From CAZRDB01 sp964598695 (GTDB taxonomy: Bacteria; Armatimonadota; Zipacnadia; UBA1398), in the NCBI GenBank assembly GCA_964598695.1, contig CAZRDB010000062.1, positions 1 through 24,106 on the forward strand: 24,106 nt of DNA, in the 5' to 3' direction. The notes below the pieces were generated by a model that searched no databases, was not told the origin of the DNA, and saw only the letters and a list, made by a program, of their open reading frames with translations. Below, one piece after another: positions 7,873 through 14,983 of this stretch (positions are counted from its first letter, which is position 1; every line of letters begins with the position of its first letter). The translations under genes and the position numbers were made by a program.

Positions 7873-7900
7873 GGGCGGCGCGCGGGGAAACGCGCCGCCC
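7873..7900 (-). terminator. Hairpin terminator after the cytochrome gene
   Basis: A perfect 10-bp stem (7873-7882 with 7891-7900) with an 8-nt loop begins 8 nt downstream of the stop codon of the minus-strand cytochrome gene. Together with the 7827-7868 hairpin it insulates the two convergent transcription units. Confidence 0.65.
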
Positions 7901-7908
7901 CGGGACGA

Positions 7909-9300
7909 TCAGAGAGCGCGCATGAAGGCCACGAGATCGGCCTTCTCCTGGGTCGAGAGGTCGAGCTGCTGGATCAGGTTGAAGAACTCGACCACGTCTT
8001 CGAGCGTCAGCAGACGCCCGTCGTGGAGGTAGGGGGGCGAGTCCTTGATCCCGCGCAGCACGAAGGTCTTGATGGGGCCGTCGGCCGAGGCCATGCGCCC
8101 GGCGATCATCCGCGGCGTGTAGAACCGCTCGGTGCGGAGGTTGTGCATCAGGTTGTCGGTGTAGTAGGGCGCGGGGTGGCAGACGCCGCAGTTGGCCCTG
8201 CCGAAGAACAGCTCCTCGCCCCTCCGTTCTGCTTCGGTGGCGAGCGTCGGGTCGAGCCGGCCGTAAAGGTCGAGCTTGGGCGCGGGCGGGAAGTCGAGGA
8301 TCGACATCATCTCCGCCATGAAGTGGACCTGGCTGCCGCGCTCCAGAACGTTGACCCCCTTCTTGGTCGCGATGACGGGATCGCCGTCGAAGTAGGCCGC
8401 GCGCTGCTCGAACTCGGTGAAGTCCTCGATGGTCTTGAGGGCGCGCTGCGAGCCGAAGAGCCGCTGCACGTTCACCCCTCGGAGCGAGGGGGTGTCCAGC
8501 CGGTGGCGGAACTCCTGCGGCCGGATGTCCCCGACCAGGTGGGTCGTCGCGTTCGAGTGGCCGTTGACGTGGCAATCGAAACAGGTGACGCCGCGGCTCG
8601 GGCGGGCCGACCGACGGTCCTCGGTCGCGTTGAACTGCTGCTGCGGAGTCGGTGTGACGAGGAGCCGCAGGCCCTCCAACTGCTTCGGGTTGAGGATCCC
8701 GTTGAACAGCGCGAAGTAGTTGTCGAGTGTGACCACCTGGCCCTGTGAGACGTCGCCCAGGTCGGGCCGGGTCGTCAGGTAGATGGCCGGGGGGAACTCG
8801 GGCAGGAACTGCGGCGGCAGGTCGAACTCGAGGTCGAACCGCGTGAGGTCACGGCCCTCCTGTCGCAGGATCTCCTCGATGTGGAAGGAGGGGAAGACCA
8901 TCCCGCCCTCCGCATGGTTGGGGTGAGGCAGGGGAAGGAAGCCGGCCGGGAAGAGATCCCGCTCTCGGATCTCGGCCGGGGGGAGCTTGCCGAGCTGCTC
9001 CCAGGTCATGCCCGGCGGGAGCTTGGCCCTTGCCCCCTGCTGCACGGGCTTGCCGCGCGACATCATCACCCCAGGGGCCGGGTTGTCCGAGAGATCGTAG
9101 CGGCTGGCCAGGAGGGCCATGGCGCGCTCCATCACATCGGCCTTGGCAGCCGACATCCGGGCCATCACGCTGTCGAAGCTCTCGTGGCTCACGACGGGGC
9201 TGTAGCTGGAGACCGGAGCGTCCTGGGCGGCCGCGACCCACAGACCGAGTGCTCCGGCGAGCACGATGGACAGCACCAGCGAACGCACTGCACTCCGCAC
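7909..9300 (-). CDS. Di-heme cytochrome c peroxidase family protein
   Basis: The 463-residue exported protein carries two c-type haem-binding motifs, CFDCH (240-244) and CGVCH (371-375). It also has the family blocks TPSLRGV (270-276), LRGIKDSPPYLHDGR (415-429) and TLEDVVEFF (432-440). These match the MauG/cytochrome c peroxidase superfamily, which reduces hydrogen peroxide or oxidises protein substrates in the periplasm. The N-terminal ~230 residues before the first haem are longer than in classical CcpA and look unlike a third haem domain. A signal peptide (about 1-26, ending VAAAQ) is present. I chose the GTG at 9300 because AGAGGAG (9311-9317) lies 10 nt upstream; the GTG at 9309 is only 1 nt from that site. 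A stable inverted repeat sits just upstream of the ribosome-binding site. Whether it is a true peroxidase or a MauG-like oxidase is not decidable here. Confidence 0.88.
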   Translation of the reverse strand: MRSAVRSLVLSIVLAGALGLWVAAAQDAPVSSYSPVVSHESFDSVMARMSAAKADVMERAMALLASRYDLSDNPAPGVMMSRGKPVQQGARAKLPPGMTWEQLGKLPPAEIRERDLFPAGFLPLPHPNHAEGGMVFPSFHIEEILRQEGRDLTRFDLEFDLPPQFLPEFPPAIYLTTRPDLGDVSQGQVVTLDNYFALFNGILNPKQLEGLRLLVTPTPQQQFNATEDRRSARPSRGVTCFDCHVNGHSNATTHLVGDIRPQEFRHRLDTPSLRGVNVQRLFGSQRALKTIEDFTEFEQRAAYFDGDPVIATKKGVNVLERGSQVHFMAEMMSILDFPPAPKLDLYGRLDPTLATEAERRGEELFFGRANCGVCHPAPYYTDNLMHNLRTERFYTPRMIAGRMASADGPIKTFVLRGIKDSPPYLHDGRLLTLEDVVEFFNLIQQLDLSTQEKADLVAFMRAL

Positions 9301-9320
9301 GCGGTTCACGCTCCTCTCGA

Positions 9321-9344
9321 GCCCGGAGGCGGGTCGCTCCGGGC
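9321..9344 (-). promoter_or_regulatory. Inverted repeat in the leader of the cytochrome gene
   Basis: GCCCGGAG (9321-9328) and CTCCGGGC (9337-9344) form a perfect 8-bp stem with an 8-nt loop. It lies 3 nt upstream of the AGAGGAG ribosome-binding site, in the transcribed leader or at the promoter. It could be an operator or an RNA hairpin affecting translation. The rest of the 253-bp gap 9301-9553 holds only weak short hairpins (9478-9491, 9519-9543) and no recognisable gene. Confidence 0.4.
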
Positions 9345-9553
9345 GAGCGGCAGCACTGCTGGGACTCCTCACGAGGGCACTGGTCTCTGGGTGGCGTGGG
9401 CACGGAGTCGAGGTGGAGGGGCTGGTCCGGGCGGAGCCCACTCTCCCAGCGGCGCGGATCCCGACAGACACGTCCAGCCCGGCCCCCCGGGTCGCGCTCC
9501 CTATCCCGCAATACGCCCTGCGCGCGCAACAACCTCCCGCGCACGGGCCGCGC

Positions 9554-10117
9554 CTACATGCCCGGCTTGGCGCCCTCGGCGCAGCGCGCGACCACCAGGG
9601 CGACGCGACGCGCGCGGGTCTCCTCGCGCTTGGCATCGAGCACGGAGCGGATGTAGGCCCTGCGGTGCGAGGGCGCGAGGGCGGCGAAGAAGCGCTCGGC
9701 TTCGGGGTGCTCGGCCAGCGCAGCGGCCAGGTCCTCCGGCGGGTCGGTCGCCTCGCGCTCGACGGCCGCCTGCCATGCGCCACGCTCCTGGGCCGCCCGC
9801 ACGAGCGCGAGCCCGGCCTCGGTCATCCGCCCCTGGTCGATCATCCGCTGTACGCGCGCCTTGTTGGTCTCCGACCATTGGCTGCCGGGCTTGCGTGGCG
9901 TGAACCGCCGGACATGGGTCACCTCGTCGACGTTTCGGATCAGCCCGTCGATCCAGCCGAAGCAGAGCGCCTCCTCGACCGATGCCTCGTAGGCGACGGA
10001 GGGCTCCCCACTGGCCGGCTTCTTGTAGACGAGCCAGACGCCCTTCGAGGTCGCATGGTTGCGCTCGAGCCCCCTACGCCAGGCTGCTCGGCTCTCCACG
10101 TGGAGCTGCTCGGACAT
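9554..10117 (-). CDS. YdeI/OmpD-associated family protein
   Basis: The 187-residue protein matches the YdeI/OmpD-associated (OmdA, bacteriocin-protection) family. It has the W-L-V-Y-K-K-x-S/A-G segment near residues 28-36, EALCFGWIDG (49-58), the RRFTPRK block (70-76) and the W-S-E-T-N-K motif (about 80-85). The C-terminal half carries the PEDLAAAL then AERFFAAL-x-P-S-H-R-R-A-Y helices that define the OmdA-like region. It has no signal peptide and is probably cytosolic. The biochemical function of the family is unproven; YdeI-type members have been linked to antimicrobial peptide resistance and envelope stress. The ATG at 10117 lies 16 bp after the stop of the M23 peptidase gene on the same strand, with GGGAG and GAGG just upstream, so the two are likely cotranscribed. 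Confidence 0.9.
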   Translation of the reverse strand: MSEQLHVESRAAWRRGLERNHATSKGVWLVYKKPASGEPSVAYEASVEEALCFGWIDGLIRNVDEVTHVRRFTPRKPGSQWSETNKARVQRMIDQGRMTEAGLALVRAAQERGAWQAAVEREATDPPEDLAAALAEHPEAERFFAALAPSHRRAYIRSVLDAKREETRARRVALVVARCAEGAKPGM

Positions 10118-10133
10118 GGCGCCTCACTCCCGG

Positions 10134-11591
10134 CTACTCGGCCTCTACGCGCACGGCCATCCGCTGCTCGATGGGCATCCCGTCGACCTCACATCGGGCG
10201 GAGACGGTGTGGACGCCGGGCGTCTCGAATGCGTGCGCGAACTCCGCGTTCTGTCCACAGTCCTCGACGCGCGCGCCGTCATCGAAGGTGACCGAGATCG
10301 GCCCGCCCGTCGCCCCCTGCATCCAGAGGCGGAAGCGGACGGGCACGCCGGGGCGGACCCCCACCGTCGGCGTGGCCGAGAGGAAGATGTGGGGCATGCC
10401 CGTGCCGCCGTCGCGTGGGTAGACTTTGACCTGGCAGAAGTCGACCTCCTCGGCCCCGTCCGTGCCCGTGACGCGAAGCGTCACGATGTACGCCCCCGGC
10501 GCGTCGAATGCGTGCTCGGCCTGCTCCCCGATCGCCGTGACGCCGTCGGGGAACTCCCACCGCCAGCTCGCGATCCGGCTGCCACCCCAAGCCAGGCAGT
10601 GGGAGCCCTCGAAGCGGACGGTCTCGTCCACGCGCACCAGGTGGTGGGGACGGGCTACCGCGCGGAGCCCGCGCGGGTGCTCGGCCTGGTAGGCCGCCAC
10701 GAGCCAGGGGTAGAGGTTGAGGCGGCGGTTCGGCCGGTCGGTCTCGCCCGGCTGGGGCATCGCGTCGGAGAGCTGCTTGTACGTGCCGAGATGGAGATGC
10801 GCGAAGTTGCCGGAGGGCCCGGTCCTGCCGAGCGTGCCGACCCGCTGCCCGCGCCGGACGTGCGCTCCCAGGACGATCTCCGGCTCGATGGCGCAGAGGT
10901 GGGCGAGTTCCCAGGCGAAGCCGTTGGGGTCGGCGATCACCACCGAGCAGAGATCCTCGCGGCTCGGCCAGAAGTGTACGATCTCGCCCTCGACGGGGCT
11001 CACGACCTCGTCCACCCCCTCGAACCCGGCGTTGTCGAATCCGTAGTCGTGGTAGAAGCACTGACCGGCCGGGTCATCGTCGCCGGCGCCGAGGTGTACC
11101 GGCTCGCCGTACGCCTGTGTGCCGTGCGAGAACAGGGCGTAGTGGGCGAGGGGGAAGCCGAAGCGGGATGTGTCGACGATCGGGTCGCGGGCGTCCCACA
11201 GCGAGAGCTGGACGCACTTCGGCGTGTTGCCCCAGCCCGTGGTCGAGTCGACCAACATCCTCACGCCGGCCGACTCCACGGGCATCTGGTACGGCTCGCA
11301 GACGAGGTCGAGCGGATCTCCATCCAGTTCGACCCGCACCGTGGCTCGGCGGACCAGGCCCACCACCGTGTCCCGGTGCTCATCTACGGACACGAGCTTC
11401 ACCTCGCGCCTCGCTCCGTCGCCGAGCACGAACGCGTACGTCTCGCCGAGATCGAGATCGACGATCCGCTGGGTGGAGTAGGGCTGGATCAGCTCGTTCA
11501 GGTCGGGCTCCGCGGCTCCCGCGGCAGACGCGGCCCCGGGGGCGATCCCTGCCAGCGCGGCGACGATCCACGCAACGTGGCCTGGCTGCAC
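10134..11591 (-). CDS. Secreted M23-family peptidase with two PKD-like domains
   Basis: This is a 485-residue exported protein (signal peptide about 1-26, ending ASAAGA). Residues about 178-272 form an M23/LytM-type metallopeptidase core: DYGFD (182-186), VVSPVEGEIVHFW, the conserved histidine in WELAHL (His231), GQRVGTLGRTGPSGNF and the zinc motif HLH (265-267). M23 enzymes cleave peptide cross-bridges in peptidoglycan or act as inactive scaffolds. Downstream are two beta-sandwich PKD-like domains (about 312-392 and 402-484), with W-R-W-E-F-P-D-G and H-A-F-x-x-P-G-x-Y/H patterns. The first zinc ligand is unusual: the usual H-x-G-x-D reads D-Y-G-F-D, with a histidine one residue earlier. The GTG start at 11591 is supported by GAGGGAGG (11600-11607), which overlaps the stop of the upstream HAD gene; the longer open frame is read-through in another frame of the HAD and GH5 genes. 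Confidence 0.87.
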   Translation of the reverse strand: MQPGHVAWIVAALAGIAPGAASAAGAAEPDLNELIQPYSTQRIVDLDLGETYAFVLGDGARREVKLVSVDEHRDTVVGLVRRATVRVELDGDPLDLVCEPYQMPVESAGVRMLVDSTTGWGNTPKCVQLSLWDARDPIVDTSRFGFPLAHYALFSHGTQAYGEPVHLGAGDDDPAGQCFYHDYGFDNAGFEGVDEVVSPVEGEIVHFWPSREDLCSVVIADPNGFAWELAHLCAIEPEIVLGAHVRRGQRVGTLGRTGPSGNFAHLHLGTYKQLSDAMPQPGETDRPNRRLNLYPWLVAAYQAEHPRGLRAVARPHHLVRVDETVRFEGSHCLAWGGSRIASWRWEFPDGVTAIGEQAEHAFDAPGAYIVTLRVTGTDGAEEVDFCQVKVYPRDGGTGMPHIFLSATPTVGVRPGVPVRFRLWMQGATGGPISVTFDDGARVEDCGQNAEFAHAFETPGVHTVSARCEVDGMPIEQRMAVRVEAE

Positions 11592-11607
11592 GGAAAGCGC
11601 CTCCCTC

Positions 11608-12315
11608 TCAAGTGACCAACGCGGCGACCGTCGCCCACAGATCGCGTGCCGCGCCCGGCGTCCGACCCGTCCGGTCGAGCAGCACGGCAGGGAGGCCCGC
11701 GCCCTCGGCGCCGGCGAGATCCCACCGTGGCTCGTCGCCCACGAAGAGGCACTCCTCGGGGCGGACGCCCAGCGTGTTGACCAGCAGCTCGAACGGCGGG
11801 CGCGCCGGCTTGCGCCAGCCCGCGTCGCGGCAGAAGAGAACGGCATCGACCCGCTCGGTGAGGCCATGGCGCGTGACCTCCTCACGCCACGGCTCCTGCG
11901 GCGAGCCCCACGGCGTGTTCGAGAGGATGCCGATGCGCAGCCCTGCCGCGCGGAGACGCTCGAGCACGGGGATCGTGTCCTCGTACCGTACGGCGCCGGC
12001 GAAGCCGGGCTCGAGGAACAGGCGACAGGCCCGGTCCATCTCCGCGAGGGAGAGGGCGCCCTCGCACAGCCGGAAGATGGCGGTGAGGCGCTTCTCGAGC
12101 GGGCGTACGCGGCAGTCGGCGGGCTCCAGCTCGCGCTCGCGCTCCGCGGCCGCGTCAATCTCCTCGCGCGACACCCGCAGGAGGCCCCGCTCGGCGAGGA
12201 AGGCAGCGACCAGCGCGAGGCCCGCGCTCCGTCGCTCGGCCCATTCGGCCCGCGTGTAGTACTGCACGAGGGTGTTGCCGAGGTCGAAGCCGACAGCGCG
12301 GATGGTAGCGGGCAT
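11608..12315 (-). CDS. HAD-superfamily hydrolase (subfamily IA type)
   Basis: The 235-residue cytosolic protein has the four HAD motifs: I, GFDLGNTLV (residues 9-17, nucleophile Asp11); II, GILSNTP with a conserved Ser; III, the lysine in GWRKPARPPFE; and IV, FVGDEPRWDLAGAEGAG. An alpha-helical cap lies between motifs I and II (about 20-105). The usual second aspartate of D-x-D-x-T is glycine here (Gly13), as in some dehalogenase-like or 'DLGNTL' HAD proteins, so simple phosphatase activity should not be assumed. The substrate is unknown. The ATG at 12315 has no Shine-Dalgarno sequence. An extended -10 element (TGCTACAAT) ends 6 nt before it, suggesting a leaderless transcript. The M23 gene follows 16 bp downstream, so this promoter may drive HAD, M23 and YdeI together. 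Confidence 0.9.
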   Translation of the reverse strand: MPATIRAVGFDLGNTLVQYYTRAEWAERRSAGLALVAAFLAERGLLRVSREEIDAAAERERELEPADCRVRPLEKRLTAIFRLCEGALSLAEMDRACRLFLEPGFAGAVRYEDTIPVLERLRAAGLRIGILSNTPWGSPQEPWREEVTRHGLTERVDAVLFCRDAGWRKPARPPFELLVNTLGVRPEECLFVGDEPRWDLAGAEGAGLPAVLLDRTGRTPGAARDLWATVAALVT

Positions 12316-12321
12316 AGGGGG

Positions 12322-12330
12322 ATTGTAGCA
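12322..12330 (-). promoter_or_regulatory. Extended -10 promoter of the HAD operon
   Basis: Read on the minus strand, TGCTACAAT is an extended -10 element (TGn plus a near-consensus hexamer). It is placed 6 nt before the HAD start codon, which puts the transcription start at or very near the ATG. No good -35 is visible at standard spacing, as expected for extended -10 promoters. It lies inside the 28-bp gap after the GH5 stop codon. Confidence 0.55.
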
Positions 12331-12343
12331 GAGGGGAGAGCCG

Positions 12344-13330
12344 TCAGTGGGCGAGGAGCAGTTCGAGGAGGCGGCGGTCGAGCCGGTAGCCGTAGAACGG
12401 CTCGTAGTCGACATCGCCGCGTTGGCTGTCGAGGATCCCGAAGGCGCCGCGGAAGTTCCAGAGCGCCCAGCCCCAGCCGGCCTCCTCCCACAGGGAGAGC
12501 TGGTCGGCGAACCAGGCGAGCACCACCGCGTGCGGCGTGTGCTGGAAGGCCCCGCACTCGCCGACATGGACGCCGACGCCTCGGGCCTCGAGCGCCTGCC
12601 AGGGCCGGATCCGCTCCGTGCGGAGGCGCTCCTTGTCGTAGGTTCCCTCGCCCTCGAGCGTGAGGGGCCAGGTCGGCAGGGGGTAGCGCTCGGAGCCCTC
12701 GACCCAGCCGGCCCGGTAGTGGCTCACGACCATCGGGTCGTAGCCGCGGGTGCTCTGGCCGATGCCGAGGCCGGCAAGTTCCGGGACGGGTGTGCGGCCC
12801 CAGTGGAGGCCGTCGGCGATGATCAGCCGGCCGGGGTCCTTCTCGCGGATCGCCGCGACCAGACGCTGGACCACCCGCACGTACGACGCGGTCGGGATCT
12901 CGCCGGGCTCGTTGAGCAGATCGAAGCTCACATGCTCGCTCGAGATCCCCCGGTAGCGCTCGGCGAGGTGGGCCCAGTGGAACGCGCACGCCTCGAGTGC
13001 GCGCTCGTCGGTCCACAGGTCGAGCGGCTCGGCCGGCGGGTTGACGCAGTAGCCGGGCGCGCGGTGGAGGTTGATATTCACGTGGACGCCATGCTCCCTG
13101 CCGAACTCCACGGCCTGGTCGACCTCGGCGAGGACGGACTCGTCCAGCTCGCGCCAGGTGGCCGGGTCGCCGCTTGCCCAGCAGCGGTAGGAGAGCGGAA
13201 GGCGGGCGAAGTCGAAGCCCCACTTGGCCATCCACTCGAAGTCGCGCTCGAGGAACGGCCCCTGGCGGTCGTGGAAGAACTTCTCGAGCAGGTTGAAGCC
13301 GCGCCAGCGCGGGAGCCTCGCCGCATTCAT
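12344..13330 (-). CDS. GH5-family glycoside hydrolase (cellulase family)
   Basis: The predicted 328-residue TIM-barrel enzyme hydrolyses beta-linked glycans. It has the GH5 order: RGFNLLEKF (10-18), FDFARLPLSY (39-48), VHVNINLHRAPGY (82-94), the acid/base motif FDLLNEP (136-142, Glu141), HWGRTPVP, and the nucleophile in VGECGAF (256-262, Glu258). WALWNFRGAFGILDS (288-302) is the usual C-terminal substrate-wall block. There is no signal peptide, so it probably acts in the cytoplasm on imported oligosaccharides, consistent with the MFS transporter gene just upstream. The exact specificity (cellulose, mannan, glucan or other) is open. AAGGAGA lies 8 nt before the ATG at 13330. A stem-loop separates it from the transporter gene. 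Confidence 0.9.
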   Translation of the reverse strand: MNAARLPRWRGFNLLEKFFHDRQGPFLERDFEWMAKWGFDFARLPLSYRCWASGDPATWRELDESVLAEVDQAVEFGREHGVHVNINLHRAPGYCVNPPAEPLDLWTDERALEACAFHWAHLAERYRGISSEHVSFDLLNEPGEIPTASYVRVVQRLVAAIREKDPGRLIIADGLHWGRTPVPELAGLGIGQSTRGYDPMVVSHYRAGWVEGSERYPLPTWPLTLEGEGTYDKERLRTERIRPWQALEARGVGVHVGECGAFQHTPHAVVLAWFADQLSLWEEAGWGWALWNFRGAFGILDSQRGDVDYEPFYGYRLDRRLLELLLAH

Positions 13331-13356
13331 CGCCCGATCTCCTTCCTCGCGATGCA

Positions 13357-13388
13357 GCACGGGCGCCGGGGGAGCCCGACGCCCGTGC
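13357..13388 (-). terminator. Stem-loop between transporter and GH5 genes
   Basis: A 14-bp stem with one C-A mismatch (13357-13370 with 13375-13388) and a GGAG loop lies about 40 nt after the transporter stop codon and 27 nt before the GH5 start. It could terminate the transporter message, or it could be an intercistronic processing/stability hairpin if the two genes are cotranscribed. There is no T run. Confidence 0.55.
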
Positions 13389-13427
13389 CCTGCCTGTGTC
13401 TGCTGGTGGGGCCGTGCCCCGGTGAGG

Positions 13428-14783
13428 CTACTTGGCCTTGCCCTTCGACTTCGCCTTGCCCGGCTTCTCGGGCTTGGCGGCATCCAGGTGGATGGCCTTG
13501 TAGCCGCCCCGGCTGCGGTCCCACAGGACGATCGCGCCGAAGGCGACGGCGACGATGATCGGGAGGACCACCATCGCCTGCAGCGCCTGCGGCATCGCTG
13601 CTGCCTCGGCGGCCTTGTCGTCCATGGTCCCGACGAAACCGGCCTTGGCGGTGTCCATCACTTTGCCCATGACGGGCGCCGCGAGGGCGGCGCCGATGTT
13701 GCCCATCGCGCCCATGATCCCCAGGGCCAACGCGCCGCCCTTCGGGAAGCGCTCCGAGGTCATGGCGAGCATCGTCGGCCAGAAGAAGCAGACGCCGACG
13801 CCGAAGAGGGCGGCGGCCGGGAAGGCCATCGCGGGGGTGGTTGCCCGGCTCATCAGCACGAGACCGATGGCCGCGCAGATCGAGAACAGGGCGATGATCC
13901 CGGGAGGCGAGAGCTTGTGGGCGACGGGGCCGGCGAAGAAGCGGCCCACGCACATCACGAGGTTGATGAAGGCGAGGACCAGGATTCCCGCGGTCGCGAG
14001 GCCGGCGACGCTCTTCTCGGTGATGGCGGTGATCCAGGCGCCGGGACCGAGTTCCGTGGCGCCGGTGAACATCATCGCGAGGGCGATCAGCAGGAAGGCG
14101 GGCCGGAAGACTTGCTTCCACATGTCGCCGGTCGAGACGCCCGAAGCCACGCGCTCGGTCTCGGGGAGGTGCTTGCCGGCGAAGAGAACGGCGTAGATGA
14201 TCGCGGGGAAGACGAGGATTCCCATCTTGCACTGCCACGAACTCAGTGCGGTGCCGCCCAGCGACAAGCCGTTGAAGCCAACCTGATCGAGACCGAATGC
14301 CACCAGGGCGCCGATGACGATTCCGCCGGGGAACCAGGCGTGCAGCAGGTTGAGCTTCGCGACCTTCTCCTTGGGGTAGAGGGTGGCGACCAGCGGGTTG
14401 ACCGCGGCCTCCACGAGCCCGTTGCCCATGCCGCCGATCAGCGTGCCGGCGAAGAGCATCCAGAAGTTGGCGGAGAAGATGAACAGCAGGAAGCCGCCGA
14501 CGTGGCAGATGAACGCCAGGTACATCACGCGGCCCATCTTGAGGACGTCACAGAGCGGGCTGCCGAAGAGGATCGCGCCGGCGAAGCCCCACGCCCACGC
14601 GTTGAGGATCCAGCCGCTCTCCTCCTTGCTGAGTCCGAACTCCTTCTCGACGGTGCTGATGATGCCGCCGCGGATCGCGAAGCTCATCGCGGTGGTGATC
14701 AGGGCCATACAGCTTGCGAAGAAGACGATCTGGCGTTGCCGGGTCGGCATCAGCTCCGGGGCCGATGCTGCTGCTGCGCTCAA
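13428..14783 (-). CDS. MFS transporter, sugar-type
   Basis: The 451-residue integral membrane protein has about twelve hydrophobic segments. The first follows RQRQIVFFASCMALIT, and a central polar loop lies around HLPETERVASG (about residue 205-215). The pattern GNGLVEAAVNPLVATLY plus LLHAWFPGGIVIG in the N-terminal half, and GRFFAGPVAHKL in the second half, resemble FucP-like sugar:proton symporters of the major facilitator superfamily. It probably imports a mono- or oligosaccharide; the substrate is unknown. The C-terminus is a cytosolic lysine-rich tail (PGKAKSKGKAK). I chose a TTG start at 14783 because GGGAGGG (14790-14796) lies 6 nt upstream; an internal ATG at codon 12 lacks such a site. 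The gene is divergent from an outer-membrane-type protein and upstream of the GH5 gene. Confidence 0.88.
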   Translation of the reverse strand: MSAAAASAPELMPTRQRQIVFFASCMALITTAMSFAIRGGIISTVEKEFGLSKEESGWILNAWAWGFAGAILFGSPLCDVLKMGRVMYLAFICHVGGFLLFIFSANFWMLFAGTLIGGMGNGLVEAAVNPLVATLYPKEKVAKLNLLHAWFPGGIVIGALVAFGLDQVGFNGLSLGGTALSSWQCKMGILVFPAIIYAVLFAGKHLPETERVASGVSTGDMWKQVFRPAFLLIALAMMFTGATELGPGAWITAITEKSVAGLATAGILVLAFINLVMCVGRFFAGPVAHKLSPPGIIALFSICAAIGLVLMSRATTPAMAFPAAALFGVGVCFFWPTMLAMTSERFPKGGALALGIMGAMGNIGAALAAPVMGKVMDTAKAGFVGTMDDKAAEAAAMPQALQAMVVLPIIVAVAFGAIVLWDRSRGGYKAIHLDAAKPEKPGKAKSKGKAK

Positions 14784-14789
14784 CAGGTT

Positions 14790-14796
14790 CCCTCCC
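14790..14796 (-). promoter_or_regulatory. Ribosome-binding site that selects a TTG start
   Basis: GGGAGGG on the minus strand lies 6 nt before the TTG at 14783. No ATG or GTG is available at that distance. This decides the start of the MFS gene. Confidence 0.75.
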
Positions 14797-14813
14797 TACG
14801 GAAGACCGATCGG

Positions 14814-14843
14814 AACGCAGGGCCGCGAGGCGCGCCCTGCGTT
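14814..14843 (-). promoter_or_regulatory. Inverted repeat upstream of the MFS gene
   Basis: AACGCAGGGC (14814-14823) and GCCCTGCGTT (14834-14843) form a perfect 10-bp inverted repeat with a 10-nt centre that can extend the stem by three more pairs. It starts 30 nt upstream of the TTG start, in the 200-bp divergent region between the MFS and outer-membrane-type genes. It may be an operator for a sugar-responsive regulator or an RNA leader hairpin. No regulator gene is in the window. Confidence 0.45.
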
Positions 14844-14983
14844 GCCTGAGTTCCCACGATCGGCGCTATTCGCTCACTCCGGCCCGAGTCCCTCCGGGGT
14901 CGCCCGGCGGCAGGATAGTCCCTCGGCGTCGCGAACAGGATGCGGGGAAGAGGGGGAACGGTGCCCGAAAGAGGGAGGACATG

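Noticed and set aside
12331..12345. A -35 box (CTGACG) paired with the HAD -10 element
   Set aside because: The spacing is only about 14 bp, too short for a normal promoter; the extended -10 is sufficient to explain it.
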